Source: Calamus simplicifolius
Taxonomy: Eukaryota > Streptophyta > Magnoliopsida > Arecales > Arecaceae
Length of the DNA stretch: 64,000 bases
NCBI GenBank assembly: GCA_900491605.1
Contig: UESW01004996.1
Span: forward strand, 254,467-318,466
Direction of reading: 5' to 3'
Under the pieces are notes generated by a model that was not told the origin of the DNA, searched no databases, and was given only the letters and a program-made list of their open reading frames with translations. Of the stretch, positions 12,501 through 23,159 are shown one piece after another (position 1 is the first letter of the stretch; each line of letters starts with the position of its first letter). The translations under genes were made by a program, and so were the position numbers.

Positions 12501-13642
12501 GCCCACATTAAGTTCTAGATGGTACTCACTGCAAGGCAAGCGGACGTACATTCTTAAGGCAATTCATTCGTGGAGTATTTGGTTCCCCATAATTATTGTT
12601 ATTTACCATTGTATTGCTTCTTTGGGAATAACTATTGCCTAGGTGCTTTAGTTCTTTGCTGCTTCTTTAACTTGAACTTACATCTGAAGTTGATTTTGGT
12701 GAGGTGGCCACAAATGCAGAAGTGGGTGCTGTTAAAAATGGGAGTCCTCAACGAGTGGATCCGAAAAATGGAAGCCCAACCATTTCAATTGAAGGAGGGA
12801 ACACTGCTGCAGGTGAAATTGAGATTGACCAGGGCCAATCACCTGGGAAGAAGAAAAACAAAGGGCCAAACTTGGTGAAACTTCTCAAGATTGCCCTTGC
12901 AGATTTTGTGAAAGAAGTTCTTATGCCATTGTGGAGACAGGGAAACATGAGCAAAGCGGTATTCAAGACCATTGTGAAGAAAACTGTGGATAAGGTTTCT
13001 GGTGCAATTCCAAGTCATCAGATACCCAGGACACAGGCGAAGATCAATCAGTATGTAGAGTCATCAAAGCAAAAACTGACCAAGCTGGTGATGGTATGTC
13101 CATATTGCTTATATATTTAAATAAGAAAACCTATATGAGTATTTCAAGCTTCTGCACCCAAAGGTAACATATTTCCTCTGAACATGATATATTCCTCCAG
13201 TCTTCCTTCTTTTGTGTTCTACCGATTTGAGTATGAATTCTTTGATAAATAAATAAATATAATGCTTATTGTATTAAATATTTTATCAATTAAGGGCTTT
13301 AGAATTATTAGGGTCTTAGGTTCCATTTCCATTTCTAGATCTTTATTTGACCATGGTCTCTTGGGGGAGGGGTTGGGGGGTGGCTTGGGCAGAGTATGGC
13401 TTAACTGGAGGAGTTTTGAACAAAGAAAATGCCCTACCATTGATAGCTGTCAAAAATTGGTCCTAATGGGGTTTTGTTTGTTCACACCAATCATATATGC
13501 TCATTAGATAGTTTTTTTTTTTCCTTTTTTCTTTTTTTCTTTATATGAGACAAAGGAGTTTCATTGCAAAATCCAAAATCTGTCTAAGAACAGATCTTCT
13601 TTTTATCTGCAGGCTTATGTGGACAAATATGTCAAGGTGTAG
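9526..13642 (+). CDS. Proline-rich SURP (SWAP) domain protein with C-terminal SRI-like domain
   Basis: Proposed coding exons are 9526-10677, 12720-13093 and 13613-13642. Splice sites are consensus (ATGGAAG/GTCAGC, AAATGCAG/AA, GTGATG/GTATGT, TATCTGCAG/GCT) and phases match, giving about 518 residues. Residues 1-285 are rich in Pro, Gln and His (start MYGQGNYVPRF). Residues about 287-340 form a SURP domain (RNIEVLCKFIERVGPEFE, then NPKFAFLFGG and YEYFQWMKK), a protein/RNA-contact module of pre-mRNA splicing factors. Residues about 436-518 form a helical domain (ALADFVKEVLMPLWRQG, SKAVFKTIVKK, ending AYVDKYVKV). It resembles SRI-type domains and the C-termini of plant CCCH zinc-finger proteins. 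The ATG at 9526 was chosen over an upstream GTG because it follows the leader intron. A 1-base indel in the polyproline tract (about 10075-10110) breaks the frame. It is either a sequence error or an inactivating mutation. A nuclear role in RNA processing is inferred. Confidence 0.8.
12161..12471 (+). repeat. Intronic tandem duplication, period about 185 bp
   Basis: Two diverged copies (12161-12292 and 12346-12471) lie in the large second intron of the SURP gene. Both contain ATCATTTAATTAAGATTG, the phrase CATCTAGCAAGACATCTAGCAAG, and TTTGGACYTGGAGATTTTCTGC. Divergence is around 10%, so the duplication is old. No function is visible. Confidence 0.75.
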
Positions 13643-14400
13643 ATGATGACTAATGACCATGGAGTATGTTCTAGAGTGATCTCCTTTGCTGTCTTTCATG
13701 GTTACTCCCCATACACAAGGACATGCTGGTGCAGGAAAATATTTTTATGAGAGATTGAGGGCTTAATAAGAGAGATAGGCCGCGCATAAGGTGTGTTTTT
13801 GGAGTAGCTGTTTCACACAGCCCATGGATTTTAGCTGATAGTATTTTTCTCAGCAGTTCTGTGGAAGCAACAGGCATGTATGTATGTAAAACATATCTCT
13901 GGATGGTTTTTTGCTTTTTTGACTGATTCTGCCTGGTCAATGATTATTGGTATCTGATTTATAAAATATCTCTTAGTTTAGTGTGGCTAATTTGTTTTGT
14001 TATGATTCTGTGGGAAGGCTTCAATAAGGAAGCCATGATGTTATAGAGTTACTTATAGCTTTTAATGCCTTAGGAACCAAATTTTATGAATTTTTTATGT
14101 TTCAAATGTAGATACAGCATTCTGTTATATGCAAGAAAAAGACCTAATTTTTGAATTTGTGCTGTCATTTCAGTAGTTCAGTATTAATGGAGGATTACTT
14201 GATGCATGACAAAGCTTGTAGATCTTAATAATTCATCTAAGTTTAGTGGCATGATAGTGTTTGAGATCTTATTGTAATATAGGTTTTGCAGTAGAGAGTG
14301 AACCAGTACGAGTGATATTCGCTCATATTTTGCTCCCTTATTTAGGTGATTGAGGATTAATGCATGCCTTCAGTTGATGTTCTTTTTTTACCCCTTTCCT
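13643..14400 (+). other. Probable 3' UTR and downstream DNA of the SURP gene
   Basis: This follows the TAG at 13640-13642. It is T-rich, with AATAAA-like and TTGTAA-like stretches but no single decisive poly(A) signal. No other coding region was found. Confidence 0.4.
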
Positions 14401-14439
14401 CTAATTGGCATGCAAAAATTTGGCATTTAACCTTCAGAT

Positions 14440-14790
14440 GGTGTCATGGAATTGTGTGCCTTGCAAGTTTTGTTATATTGAGAACTGGTACTGTTTCAGT
14501 ATCAGATTGTTATGGTTTAGTATAGAGCATATTGCACCGAACCGACAACGTGCTAGTTATTCCATACTGAACCAACAATATATGGGTCACCTCGTAATAG
14601 TACGAGGTTGATATGGGACGGTTCTGGGCTATATAGAGCAGCTTGAGGTAGTACCAACTTTGTACTATTCCAAAATGGTGAACTGTATCAGTGCACCATT
14701 TTGGAATGATGAACCATACTGATTTTGCACCGGTTTGGTACACCCCATGCCGGATGGTTCGGGCACCAAACCTTGGTGTCTTGTTTAACT
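14440..14790. repeat. Dispersed repeat with a 14-bp perfect hairpin
   Basis: The sequence is rich in GTACTGT, GGTTCGGTA and ACCGAACCGAC-type words, and related words recur near 19500-19780. It contains a perfect inverted repeat, ATTCCAAAATGGTG at 14667-14680 and its complement at 14694-14707, separated by 13 bases. No coding potential is present. It is probably a decayed non-autonomous element with undefined ends. Confidence 0.45.
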
Positions 14791-15708
14791 GCTAGTTTAA
14801 AAGTTATTGTTATGTCCCTAATTTTTTCTAATTGTGACATGAAAATTTTAACGTTCAATCTTTGGATGGTAGCAGAGACCTGTATGCCTTGCTTAATTGT
14901 AAGTTTTAAGAGGGATTCTTATGTTCCTAAATTCTTCTAGTACCTAAGGTTGAAGGACGTTGATGGTGCATGAAGTACCCAGTGTTAATATGAGGTTTTA
15001 TAGTGTGCCTTTGACTGAAACAAAGTATGTGATGCTTGTGAAAAAAACATGAACTTGAATGTGAAAAATATTCAGATAAGTTTTAAAAAGTTGTAACTAT
15101 TAGTTGGAGAGTGAAATTATTTTAGTCACTTATAGCTTCTCTCTTTGAACTTGAATATGAAAAATATTCAGATAGGTTTTAATAAGTTGTAGGAATTAGT
15201 TGGAGAGTGAAATTCTTCTAGTTACTTATAGCTTCTCTCATTGACTAAACTTTCTTCATATGGGAGAACTATGAATATGTCAAACAGGAATAAGTTAACA
15301 GGTGAAGAGTGAATTGTTCTATATTTTAGTTATTAATGAGATGCCAAAGTCAATTGTAATATGGTATCTCATCACTCATCGGAGACAAGAAGTTGAAAAG
15401 GACTTTGTTTTATCCTTATATTGCTTCTATAAATTGTTGAAGCCCTAGCTTTTGCTCTACATTTCAACTATGAGAGGTTTTTGACATGTAATCTTATTTG
15501 AATGGTAAGTTGAAGATTGCTTTAAAGGCTTTTTGAGATTTTTTTTGGATAGGCACTTAGGTTTGTCCGTAAGCAAACCGATGAAAAAGGAGGAAAACTG
15601 AATCTTTTCCCCTGAGATGGAAAAGTTTCCTAGAAAAGCTTTCCAGCTTTATTAGTTTTCTAATGAAACAAACAAATGGAAACGAACTATATTTTCCGTG
15701 AGAAATAA

Positions 15709-16128
15709 GGCCCTGTTTGGTTCGTGATCCAGAAAACCGTTTTCAAAAATATGGATTGTATCCAAAAATTTGAGTTATATTCTGTTGATTTTTAGTATTC
15801 GAAAATATGTTTGGTTGATGTTTTCAAAAACTATTTTTGGAAAAAGGCAACAACAAATTGCGTGAAGAAAGGTTTCGGGGAGAAGGAAGAAGGCGAATTG
15901 GCAAGTTTCGAGCATTCTGAGAAAGGAAGGATAAAATTTGGAAAACGTCTTTGATGAATCCGAAGAAAATGTCACTTCAACGTTTTTCAGATTCATTCAG
16001 ATTTTTAGGATCATTTCGAAAAAGTATTTTTGAAAACGGTCCGACCAAACGCATTTTCCATGCTATGGGTTGGATTTCTTGTTTTCGAAAACAAAAAATC
16101 CAATCCAAATCGACTACCAAACGGGCCC
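15709..16128. mobile_element. MITE, PIF/Harbinger (Tourist)-like, 420 bp
   Basis: The termini are inverted repeats: GGCCCTGTTTGGTTCGT on the left, and GGGCCCGTTTGGTAGTC when the right end is read inward. The element is flanked by direct TAA trinucleotides (15706-15708 and 16129-16131), the target duplication typical of PIF/Harbinger MITEs. Internally it has inverted GTTTTCRAAAA-type motifs. It is non-coding. Confidence 0.8.
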
Positions 16129-16606
16129 TAAGTATTCCAAGCAGTTTTCTTTGCGTCCAAACATATAAATAGAAACTTGAATCTTGAGAATTTCGAACAT
16201 TTTAGAAGATAATTTTTTGCTTTGTTGGCTAATTGTAAGCTTCCTATTATAAATGTTGGGATTAAGCAAGAAATGCATAATCCGCATTTTATATATAAGC
16301 ACATAATTGCAACTAAGAATTAAAGTGTGCCATGACCAGCATGCATGCTGGTTACTTGCTGGCATGGTAAGTATCATGCCATGTTGCATCGTTTTTTTAC
16401 ATGTCCAACTATGTGCAAGGGCTTTTGACAAACTCAAATGGTTTGTTCCTACTTGAATTGGTCTTGACCAACTTGCTCCAGCATGGACCAATATGGGTTG
16501 GCATGAGTTGGCATAAAAGATTTAGAGGCATGTATCACCATATTTATGCTAGTACCGTGTTTTTATATGACATCCTACATGGTACAAATAAGGTACGGTA
16601 TTAGAA

Positions 16607-16746
16607 ACCAAGGTTTTAAATCTCGTAGGTGGAGCTTTCTCGATTTGTCTATGGAGCGGAATGCACCATCATTTTGCTCCATCTCAATGCTTGGGACAGA
16701 GATATCTCAAGATACGCCAATTAGGATATTGATAGATGGCAGGACG
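16607..16746 (+). repeat. Short dispersed repeat (partner at 18806-19020)
   Basis: It begins GTTTTAAATCT and shares with 18806-19020 the phrases TCTATGGAGCGGAATGCA / TTTATGGAACAAAATGCA, then TGCTTGGGACAGAG / ACTTGGGATGAAGG. The second copy interrupts one unit of the tandem duplication at 18.0-19.2 kb, which shows that this is a mobile or inserted sequence. Its ends and type are unclear. Confidence 0.5.
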
Positions 16747-17232
16747 GTAGGGGTGTAACCGAGTCGAGACAGCTAGCAAGTAGCTCGAAATCGATTTGAA
16801 AAATACTCGAAATCGACTCGCTGCTTATTGAGTCGTGCTCGAGCTCGAGCTACTCGAATATATTATCGAGTCAAGTTCAAGTATTAAAATACTCGGCTCG
16901 AAAAGCTCGCAAGCTTAATCGAGCTTACGTAATTTTACTATTTTACCTTATAATTATACATATTTACAATATTGTCCTAACTATATAAAACTAAAAACCC
17001 TACATTTTAATTGAGAACATGTTTTATTTTAATTTAAAAATTATTTTTTAAATTTTTACATAGAAATTTGAGTCGAGCTCAAGTATATCGAGTATTTCAT
17101 CGAGCTCGAGTTTAAGCTCTAAATAAGAAACTCGATCGAGCTTGAGTCGAGTTTTGAGCTTCAAATTTTAGAGTCGAGTCGAGATTGAGCCTGGCACTGT
17201 GTCGACTCGACTCAGCTCGATTACACCCCTAC
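16747..17232. mobile_element. hAT-like MITE with AGCTCGA-rich body
   Basis: The terminal inverted repeats are GTAGGGGTGTAACCGAG and, reading inward from the right, GTAGGGGTGTAATCGAG (16 of 17 bases). The subterminal parts are dense in CGAGTCGAG, GAGCTCGAG and related words, as expected for subterminal transposase sites. No clear 8-bp target duplication was seen, so the family call rests on terminus style alone. Confidence 0.65.
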
Positions 17233-17242
17233 ATAACGTTAA

Positions 17243-17514
17243 GGCTGTGTTTGATAGCTTTTTGGCTATCCCTGGATAAATGTACAGGATAGCATTTATC
17301 CAGGGATAGCTGAGGGGATAAGCACCGTTTTAAAATTACCACTCTGCCATCAAGGGATAACTTTAGTTATTCCTGGGTTCCCTAGGGAATAAGTTCAGGG
17401 GATAACCCATGGTTAAACATGGGTTATCCCCTCTGGTTAAACTTTTTCAGCACTATCCCCTGTAGTTATAGCATTTGGGGATATCTCCCCTTATCCACCA
17501 TATCAAACAGAACC
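17243..17514. mobile_element. MITE, PIF/Harbinger-like, 272 bp
   Basis: Direct TAA target duplications (17240-17242 and 17515-17517) flank inverted termini GGCTGTGTTTGATAGC and, inward from the right, GGTTCTGTTTGATATGG. The body contains several nested inverted repeats such as TATCCCTGGATAAATG / CATTTATCCAGGGATA and AACCCATGGTTAAACATGGGTT. A transcript would therefore fold into a long hairpin. It lies only 10 bp from the preceding element. Confidence 0.8.
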
Positions 17515-18049
17515 TAACTTGTCCTGGCATTGCATAAGATGTCTTGGTGGGATTTGAGACCATGCCCTCCATCTATTAGTAATATAAGTACATTGACAGA
17601 CAACATTCCATCTGAATGCCTTTTTTTGGGTGGTTAGTGTCAATTGTATGTTCTTGCCAGCACTCGTGATGAGAATCAAGGCATTCTCCAGAAAACTCAA
17701 TATTATAGATTGATTGGTAGGATCCGAATAGAAGTTTCACAAGATTATTCCATATGTTTGATTGTTTGAGCTGTTTAAGTGAAAGTCTGAAATGATGGGA
17801 TACTCCACAAATTTTTTATATTCCCAACTATTCTTGGACGTTGAAAGGTATACTACCTCATTTGGTCCCATTGTTCATATTTGATAAATGTCTATTTCTT
17901 GCTTTTGTTATTAACACTTTGGCAAGGATTTTCAAGGCATTTATCTAGAGATCTCTCTTATTTATTGTGATGTGGGAAATGAATATGATGGTTGGCAAAA
18001 TTGTGTCAGAGGGGTGATTGATTATCATGTTAAAGAGCGGTATGAATTG

Positions 18050-19210
18050 AATTTAAGGATTTATGGATCAGAAAGAGAAGTGCCAAAGAAGCCATTTTCT
18101 GGAGTGACGTAACTGATTCTTGATGGTTCAATGATCAGTAGTTCCTTAGGTCCCTTGGTATCGAGATTATTTCCATTTTCTATCATACTTGATTATCAAA
18201 ATGGCCAAGAATACCCTTTATTAGCAAAAGTTAACCATGAAAAGAAGGGCATATTGGTCTTTGAACAGAGAAGCAATCACTTTAGTGTTAGTTGTACTAT
18301 GGTACCATGCAGTCATAAATTGGGAGTGAGAACATTTGAACACAAAAGAGGACTTATTTAGCCTTATCTTGGGTACAATTATACGCATTGGGGATGAGAA
18401 CACTTGAACACAATAAAGGACTTATTTAGCCTTATCTTGTTCTCATACAAGGCCTAAAAGTTTCTAAATGAGGAGTTGAGTATTATAAGTAGGAAATTGT
18501 GACATTATTACAAATCTACTTTAGGTCAAGAGAATCAAATTTAAAGATCTATGGATCATAAGAAGTGCCAAATAAGCCATTTTTTGGAGTTAAATAATTG
18601 ATTCTTGATTGTTTAAACCTTGGATCACTAGGGAGCATTAGGTCCCTAGGTCCCTTGATATTGGGGTTATTTCCATTTTCTATCCCACCTGATTATCAAA
18701 ATGGCCAGGAAACCTTTTATTAGCAAAAGCTAATCATGAAAAGAAGGGCATATTTGCCTTTGAATTGAGAAATAATCATTGCATTGTTAGTTGTAATATG
18801 GTACCATTAGGGTTTTAAATCTTATGAGATGGGACCATCCCAATTTTTTTATGGAACAAAATGCATCGCCGTCTTGTCCTGTTTCAACACTTGGGATGAA
18901 GGAAGTTCCAATTTGCCGATTCGGATGCTGAGATGATGGCGGTCTTATCATGTCCCAACACTTGAGATGCAATCCATCCTAGCATCCATGGGGGATGTCT
19001 TGTCGAGTTTTGAAACCATGGTACTATGTAGTCGTAAGTTAAGGATGGGATCATCTTAACACAAAAAAGCCTTATCTAACTTTATCCTGGAAACAATTAT
19101 ATGGGATAAAGAAAAATTATGCTTGAATTTCCTGTTCCATTTCCGAACCAGGCCTAAAAGTTTCAAAATAAGTAGTTGAAACATTCACCATAAGTAGGAA
19201 ATTTTATATC
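18050..19210 (+). repeat. Diverged local tandem duplication
   Basis: About 18055-18500 and 18540-19210 are two related units. Shared phrases include TTATTTCCATTTTCTATC, GATTATCAAAATGGCCA, GAAAAGAAGGGCATATT and GGCCTAAAAGTTTC. The second unit is longer because the dispersed repeat at 18806-19020 is inserted in it. No coding region is supported. Confidence 0.7.
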
Positions 19211-21606
19211 ACAACGTAGAATAACAATGCTTAAGCTATTATGGGTTTTAAGGAGGGATAGATATACGCAACCTTGGGTCCACATGTGAGGAGGCTTTTC
19301 CTTGTTTTGAACCTATGTTCTCCAATTTTCAATGGTGCAACTTTACCATTATGCCAGGGCTTTCTCACTTTTGAACATCAAAGGTAATGTGTTTAAAAGG
19401 ATAGTAATTTATTACCGCATGCAAGAACTTCAATTTCTATAATCTTTTTGGCTTCTTTCATTCTTATGGCAAGTTAATCTATGTTAGGATGTGACAAAAT
19501 TTTAAATATGGGTACTGAGCCCTGTACCTTTTTTTACCCCATTAGAATGGTATAATACTGGAACTGATGATATGCACCAAAACCAACATAAAAAAGGATG
19601 AAAACCAATCAATACACAAGAGTAAAGTTGGTATGGTGTCGTTAGCACGTACTGGTATGGCAAGTACATACTGGTATGCAAGCTTTTCGTGTCTCGGTGC
19701 CTGAGCTTGCCAATTTTGCATTGGAATGGTACAGTTTCAATGGTACTGTCTCGTTCCAGTGGTTTATGAATCCATGGCATGCAGTACTTTTCTTCACTAA
19801 AAGATATGAAGTTTAACGCACAAAATTATAAGCATAAGTAGAAAGAGATCAAATGGATTTAGTGTGTCCTAGAGTGGATTATATGTTAATCAAAATATCA
19901 AATAAATGCTTCCATCAGTTCTAATCTTAGCAGTGCTATATTTTTTATAAATGCTGACTAGTCTGATGAGCATTGATCTATTATCTTGCATGGGGTGTCA
20001 TTGGTATTCTTAGACATTAGTAACCTGACTTTTGATTTAGATGCCCTTTTCTAGTAGAAAGCAAATTAAAATATATGCTGATGTCATAAAGCTGTAGTTG
20101 AAACAAAGAGTGCTGCACTCAGTCATGATGACAGGATGAATCCTTTTTCCTCTTGACAAAATGTAAACTAAAATGATATTGAAATGATGACAAATTTGAA
20201 ACTTTAATTTCTGACCATTAAGTTTGCCCCAAGATAAAGCAGAGTAAGCATATTATTTCCTAGGATTTAAAGTACTTATATGATGCTTTTATAATTGTCA
20301 TAACTCACACAAGTCCTTTAATGCTTTGGAGAAACCAGGTACTAGCACTTATCAAATGAGTTGTTGCTGGAGCTGATAGTTTCATAAATACGTACGCATG
20401 GACATTTATTAGGCTGACTGGTAGCGATGTACGGTACTGGTGTATTAAGGCAAATGAAGTGTTTTTTTTTTTCTTTTAACTTTTATGAATCATACATTAT
20501 TAGGAAATGTATTGAAGAATCAGTGTGGACCTTATCAAGATTGATTGTTGGAAAAGCTTAATTAAACTCTTATTGCACATAATCAGTTAGTTAATTCTGA
20601 TGATACAGGGGCCATGGGTTGGCAGGGATTAGCTCTCTTCTTAAAAATTTATGTGATAATAACACTTTTGGATCCAAAAGTCTTACCTACTGAGGAGTAA
20701 TCACATTTCTTATATCTGTTTTTGCTGTGATAATTTTTGCTTTCCTTGAGAAGGCCAAGGATTGAAATTGAGTCAATGACCTGGTAGGGATCTTAAATTG
20801 GAGTTCATTTCATTTGTCAAGGGTATTACTAGAGATTTGACGGGGCCAAATCTTACCTTATGCATGCATTAGCTTTATATGATGAATCTTTTTCAGTCTC
20901 AAACAAAGATGTGCCATAATATGCTGTGAAGCCTTCCTTGTCTAGTTACACTCATTTTGACATTTTTTTTCCTATTTTTGGTGCATCATTGGAAGTGAAT
21001 CTTTGTAAATATATGTAAAATGGATATTTCTCATGCCAGAAAGCCTAATCCTGAGATTCACCCCCACCCCCCCTCTCTTTGCTTGTGAGATAAAATCATC
21101 TGCTAAATTATCCTCTATCTTGAACCCAGTTACAATCATAGAGCATGTGTTGTATGCTACTTGTTACAATGATTATTGTTGCTGCATTGTGATTATGAAA
21201 GCTAACATTTGTCCAAATCATGGTTCAGTTACATGTGGAGTTTGTGGAAGATAAGGATTTCTTTCTGGAAGGGGAAGGAGAAAAAGAAAGAGGAAAATGA
21301 AGAAGAAAGAGAGAGGTGGAGCTTTGTACAAAGGACATGCAGCCAAATCCTATATTATGGGGCACAGCAAACCGTAAAGAAGGGATAGGCAGGCTGAGCC
21401 ACCCTGATTATCAACAAGGTAACCCACAATTTTGCGCTTTCCATTTGCCATGGTATATATGTGCTTGTAAATGATGTTATGAGCAATCTAAACTTAGTAA
21501 TCTTTGTGCTATCCTTATTTCTCACAAATGACCCAGACATGGTCTGATTGCAAAAACTTAATGAACTAGCAGTAGTAGGGAAGCATGCTCAAGGAAGATG
21601 AACTGA
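19211..21606. other. Intergenic DNA, no gene seen
   Basis: No ORF with recognisable family features was found. A stretch near 19500-19780 is rich in GTACTGG and TGGTATG words like the repeat at 14.4-14.8 kb and is probably another decayed dispersed element. Confidence 0.5.
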
Positions 21607-21960
21607 TTGTTGTGAATGAAACTTATATGCTGTACCATGAAAATACTGGACAGGGGGAATGGTTAATTATGGACAAATTGACAGAGCACTGCTAGTGTTT
21701 TATTTGGATTTACATATAGCATGTTGGTAATGGTGAAAATATGGAAAACAACATAGATTTTGTATTGTTCATTTTAAGAAAATTTGTTGTGAATGAAACT
21801 TATATGCTGTACCATGAAAATACTGGACAGGGGGAATGGTTAATTATGGACAAATTGACAGAGCACTGCTAGTGTTTTATTTGGATTTACATATAGCATG
21901 TTGGTAATGGTGAAAATATGGAAAACAACATAGATTTTGTATTGTTCATTTTAAGAAAAT
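21607..21960 (+). repeat. Perfect 177-bp tandem duplication
   Basis: The units 21607-21783 and 21784-21960 appear identical base for base, starting TTGTTGTGAATGAAAC and ending TTTTAAGAAAAT. The lack of any difference points to a very recent duplication or an assembly stutter. It is non-coding. Confidence 0.9.
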
Positions 21961-22407
21961 TTGTTACAGAGCACTCCCATTGTTACATGCTACTATGTTA
22001 GTGCTAACTAATGGTAGGTACGTTGAAGAGTAAATACTTGCATGGAGCAATGACAAGTGTTACCTTAGTTTTGTTGCCTTTATCAGACAAGTGAATTTTA
22101 AGGTCTTTGCCAAGGATCAACATCCACGTATTTTCTCCTAGTGCTATATGACCTACCATCACATTTGAATATTTCCATTTTTGCTGATTGGTTAGCTGAT
22201 GATAATCTTGCACCTTGATTTTCTCTGCATGTTGTCCGATGATACTACTCTGTTCTCCAAGCTAGAGGTTGTTGATGGCTAGTGATTTTTTAAATGGTTA
22301 TTGGGTGGTGATACTATCCAATTTCTAAGTTGCAGGTTTAAATGTTGGTGAAAGAGGAGGAAGCTTATGGTAATGAATCAATTATGTTCCACTCAAAGGG
22401 CACTCAC

Positions 22408-23045
22408 CAGCTTCACAATGGTCTTGTGTGCTTCGTTGCTCAGATGACCTTCCTTCCAAATCAGCTTTAATATATCCTTCACAAACTCCGCAAGTGCACA
22501 TTTAAACATCTAAATGGTCTTTGCATACTTGCTTTTCTTGCTCTCCCCGTCAGTCCATATATCAGCATCCAAATCTTCCGAATGGGCAACCTGTTCCTTC
22601 TTGCCTTGTCCAGTTTCTATATCATTTGCCTCCTTGGATGCAGTATCCCCACTTGGTTCGGCCTGCATAGGATTATGATTTGCATGCTGTTGTTTTTCCC
22701 CTATAAAGTAACATCCTTACTGGGATCATTAACATCAGTGCCATCAGTAATAGATATCGGAATCATGCTCTTCAAATTTGTTTGTGTTTCCACCATTTTA
22801 GGAAACTTTTGCCCTGCAGAATTTGAAGATGATCCAGGGGGAAGATTGCTGGTCTCTGACTTCAAATGTTGCATGCTATCAGATGTAGGAACATGGGGCT
22901 GTTGGGCCCAAGACCCCTTGACTAGGCTGAAGAAATGGTGCCACAGCATGTGCAGGAGGCCTCGCGGAACTGGGCTTGAGAAACAGTTGTGATGGTGGCA
23001 GTTCGGAACTATGAAAGCACTGTGCTATGACAACTTTGTCTTAAT
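22408..23045 (-). pseudogene. Relic of a CCCH-zinc-finger-type C-terminal region (SRI-like domain)
   Basis: Read on the minus strand, the proximal part is Pro/Ser/Gln-rich with frame changes (LPPSQLFLKPSS, then SMQHLKSETSNLPPGSSSNS). The distal part reads TDGESKKSKYAKT, a TAG stop, then MFKCALAEFVKDILK and WKEGHLSNEAHKTIVK, ending at a good donor (CTG/GTGAGTG, at 22408). This is the same domain as in exon 3 of the SURP gene, but the K-rich lead-in resembles the C-terminus of plant CCCH zinc-finger proteins more closely. No following exon with the end of the domain was found. With an in-frame stop and frame shifts it is most likely a gene fragment. Family assignment is from recall of that protein group. 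Confidence 0.6.
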
Positions 23046-23159
23046 CCCAACTGCTTGGTTTAGGGTTATCTTTTCTATAAATGTAGAGATCTTAAGTTTT
23101 TTCTTATTGTTTCCTTTCATTTGATTTTCTATTTACCTACTCTTTCTTTTGTGTATCAT

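Noticed and set aside
22004..22213. Minus-strand ORF as the missing exon of the CCCH-type relic
   Set aside because: The sequence does not continue the helical domain and has no matching acceptor phase.
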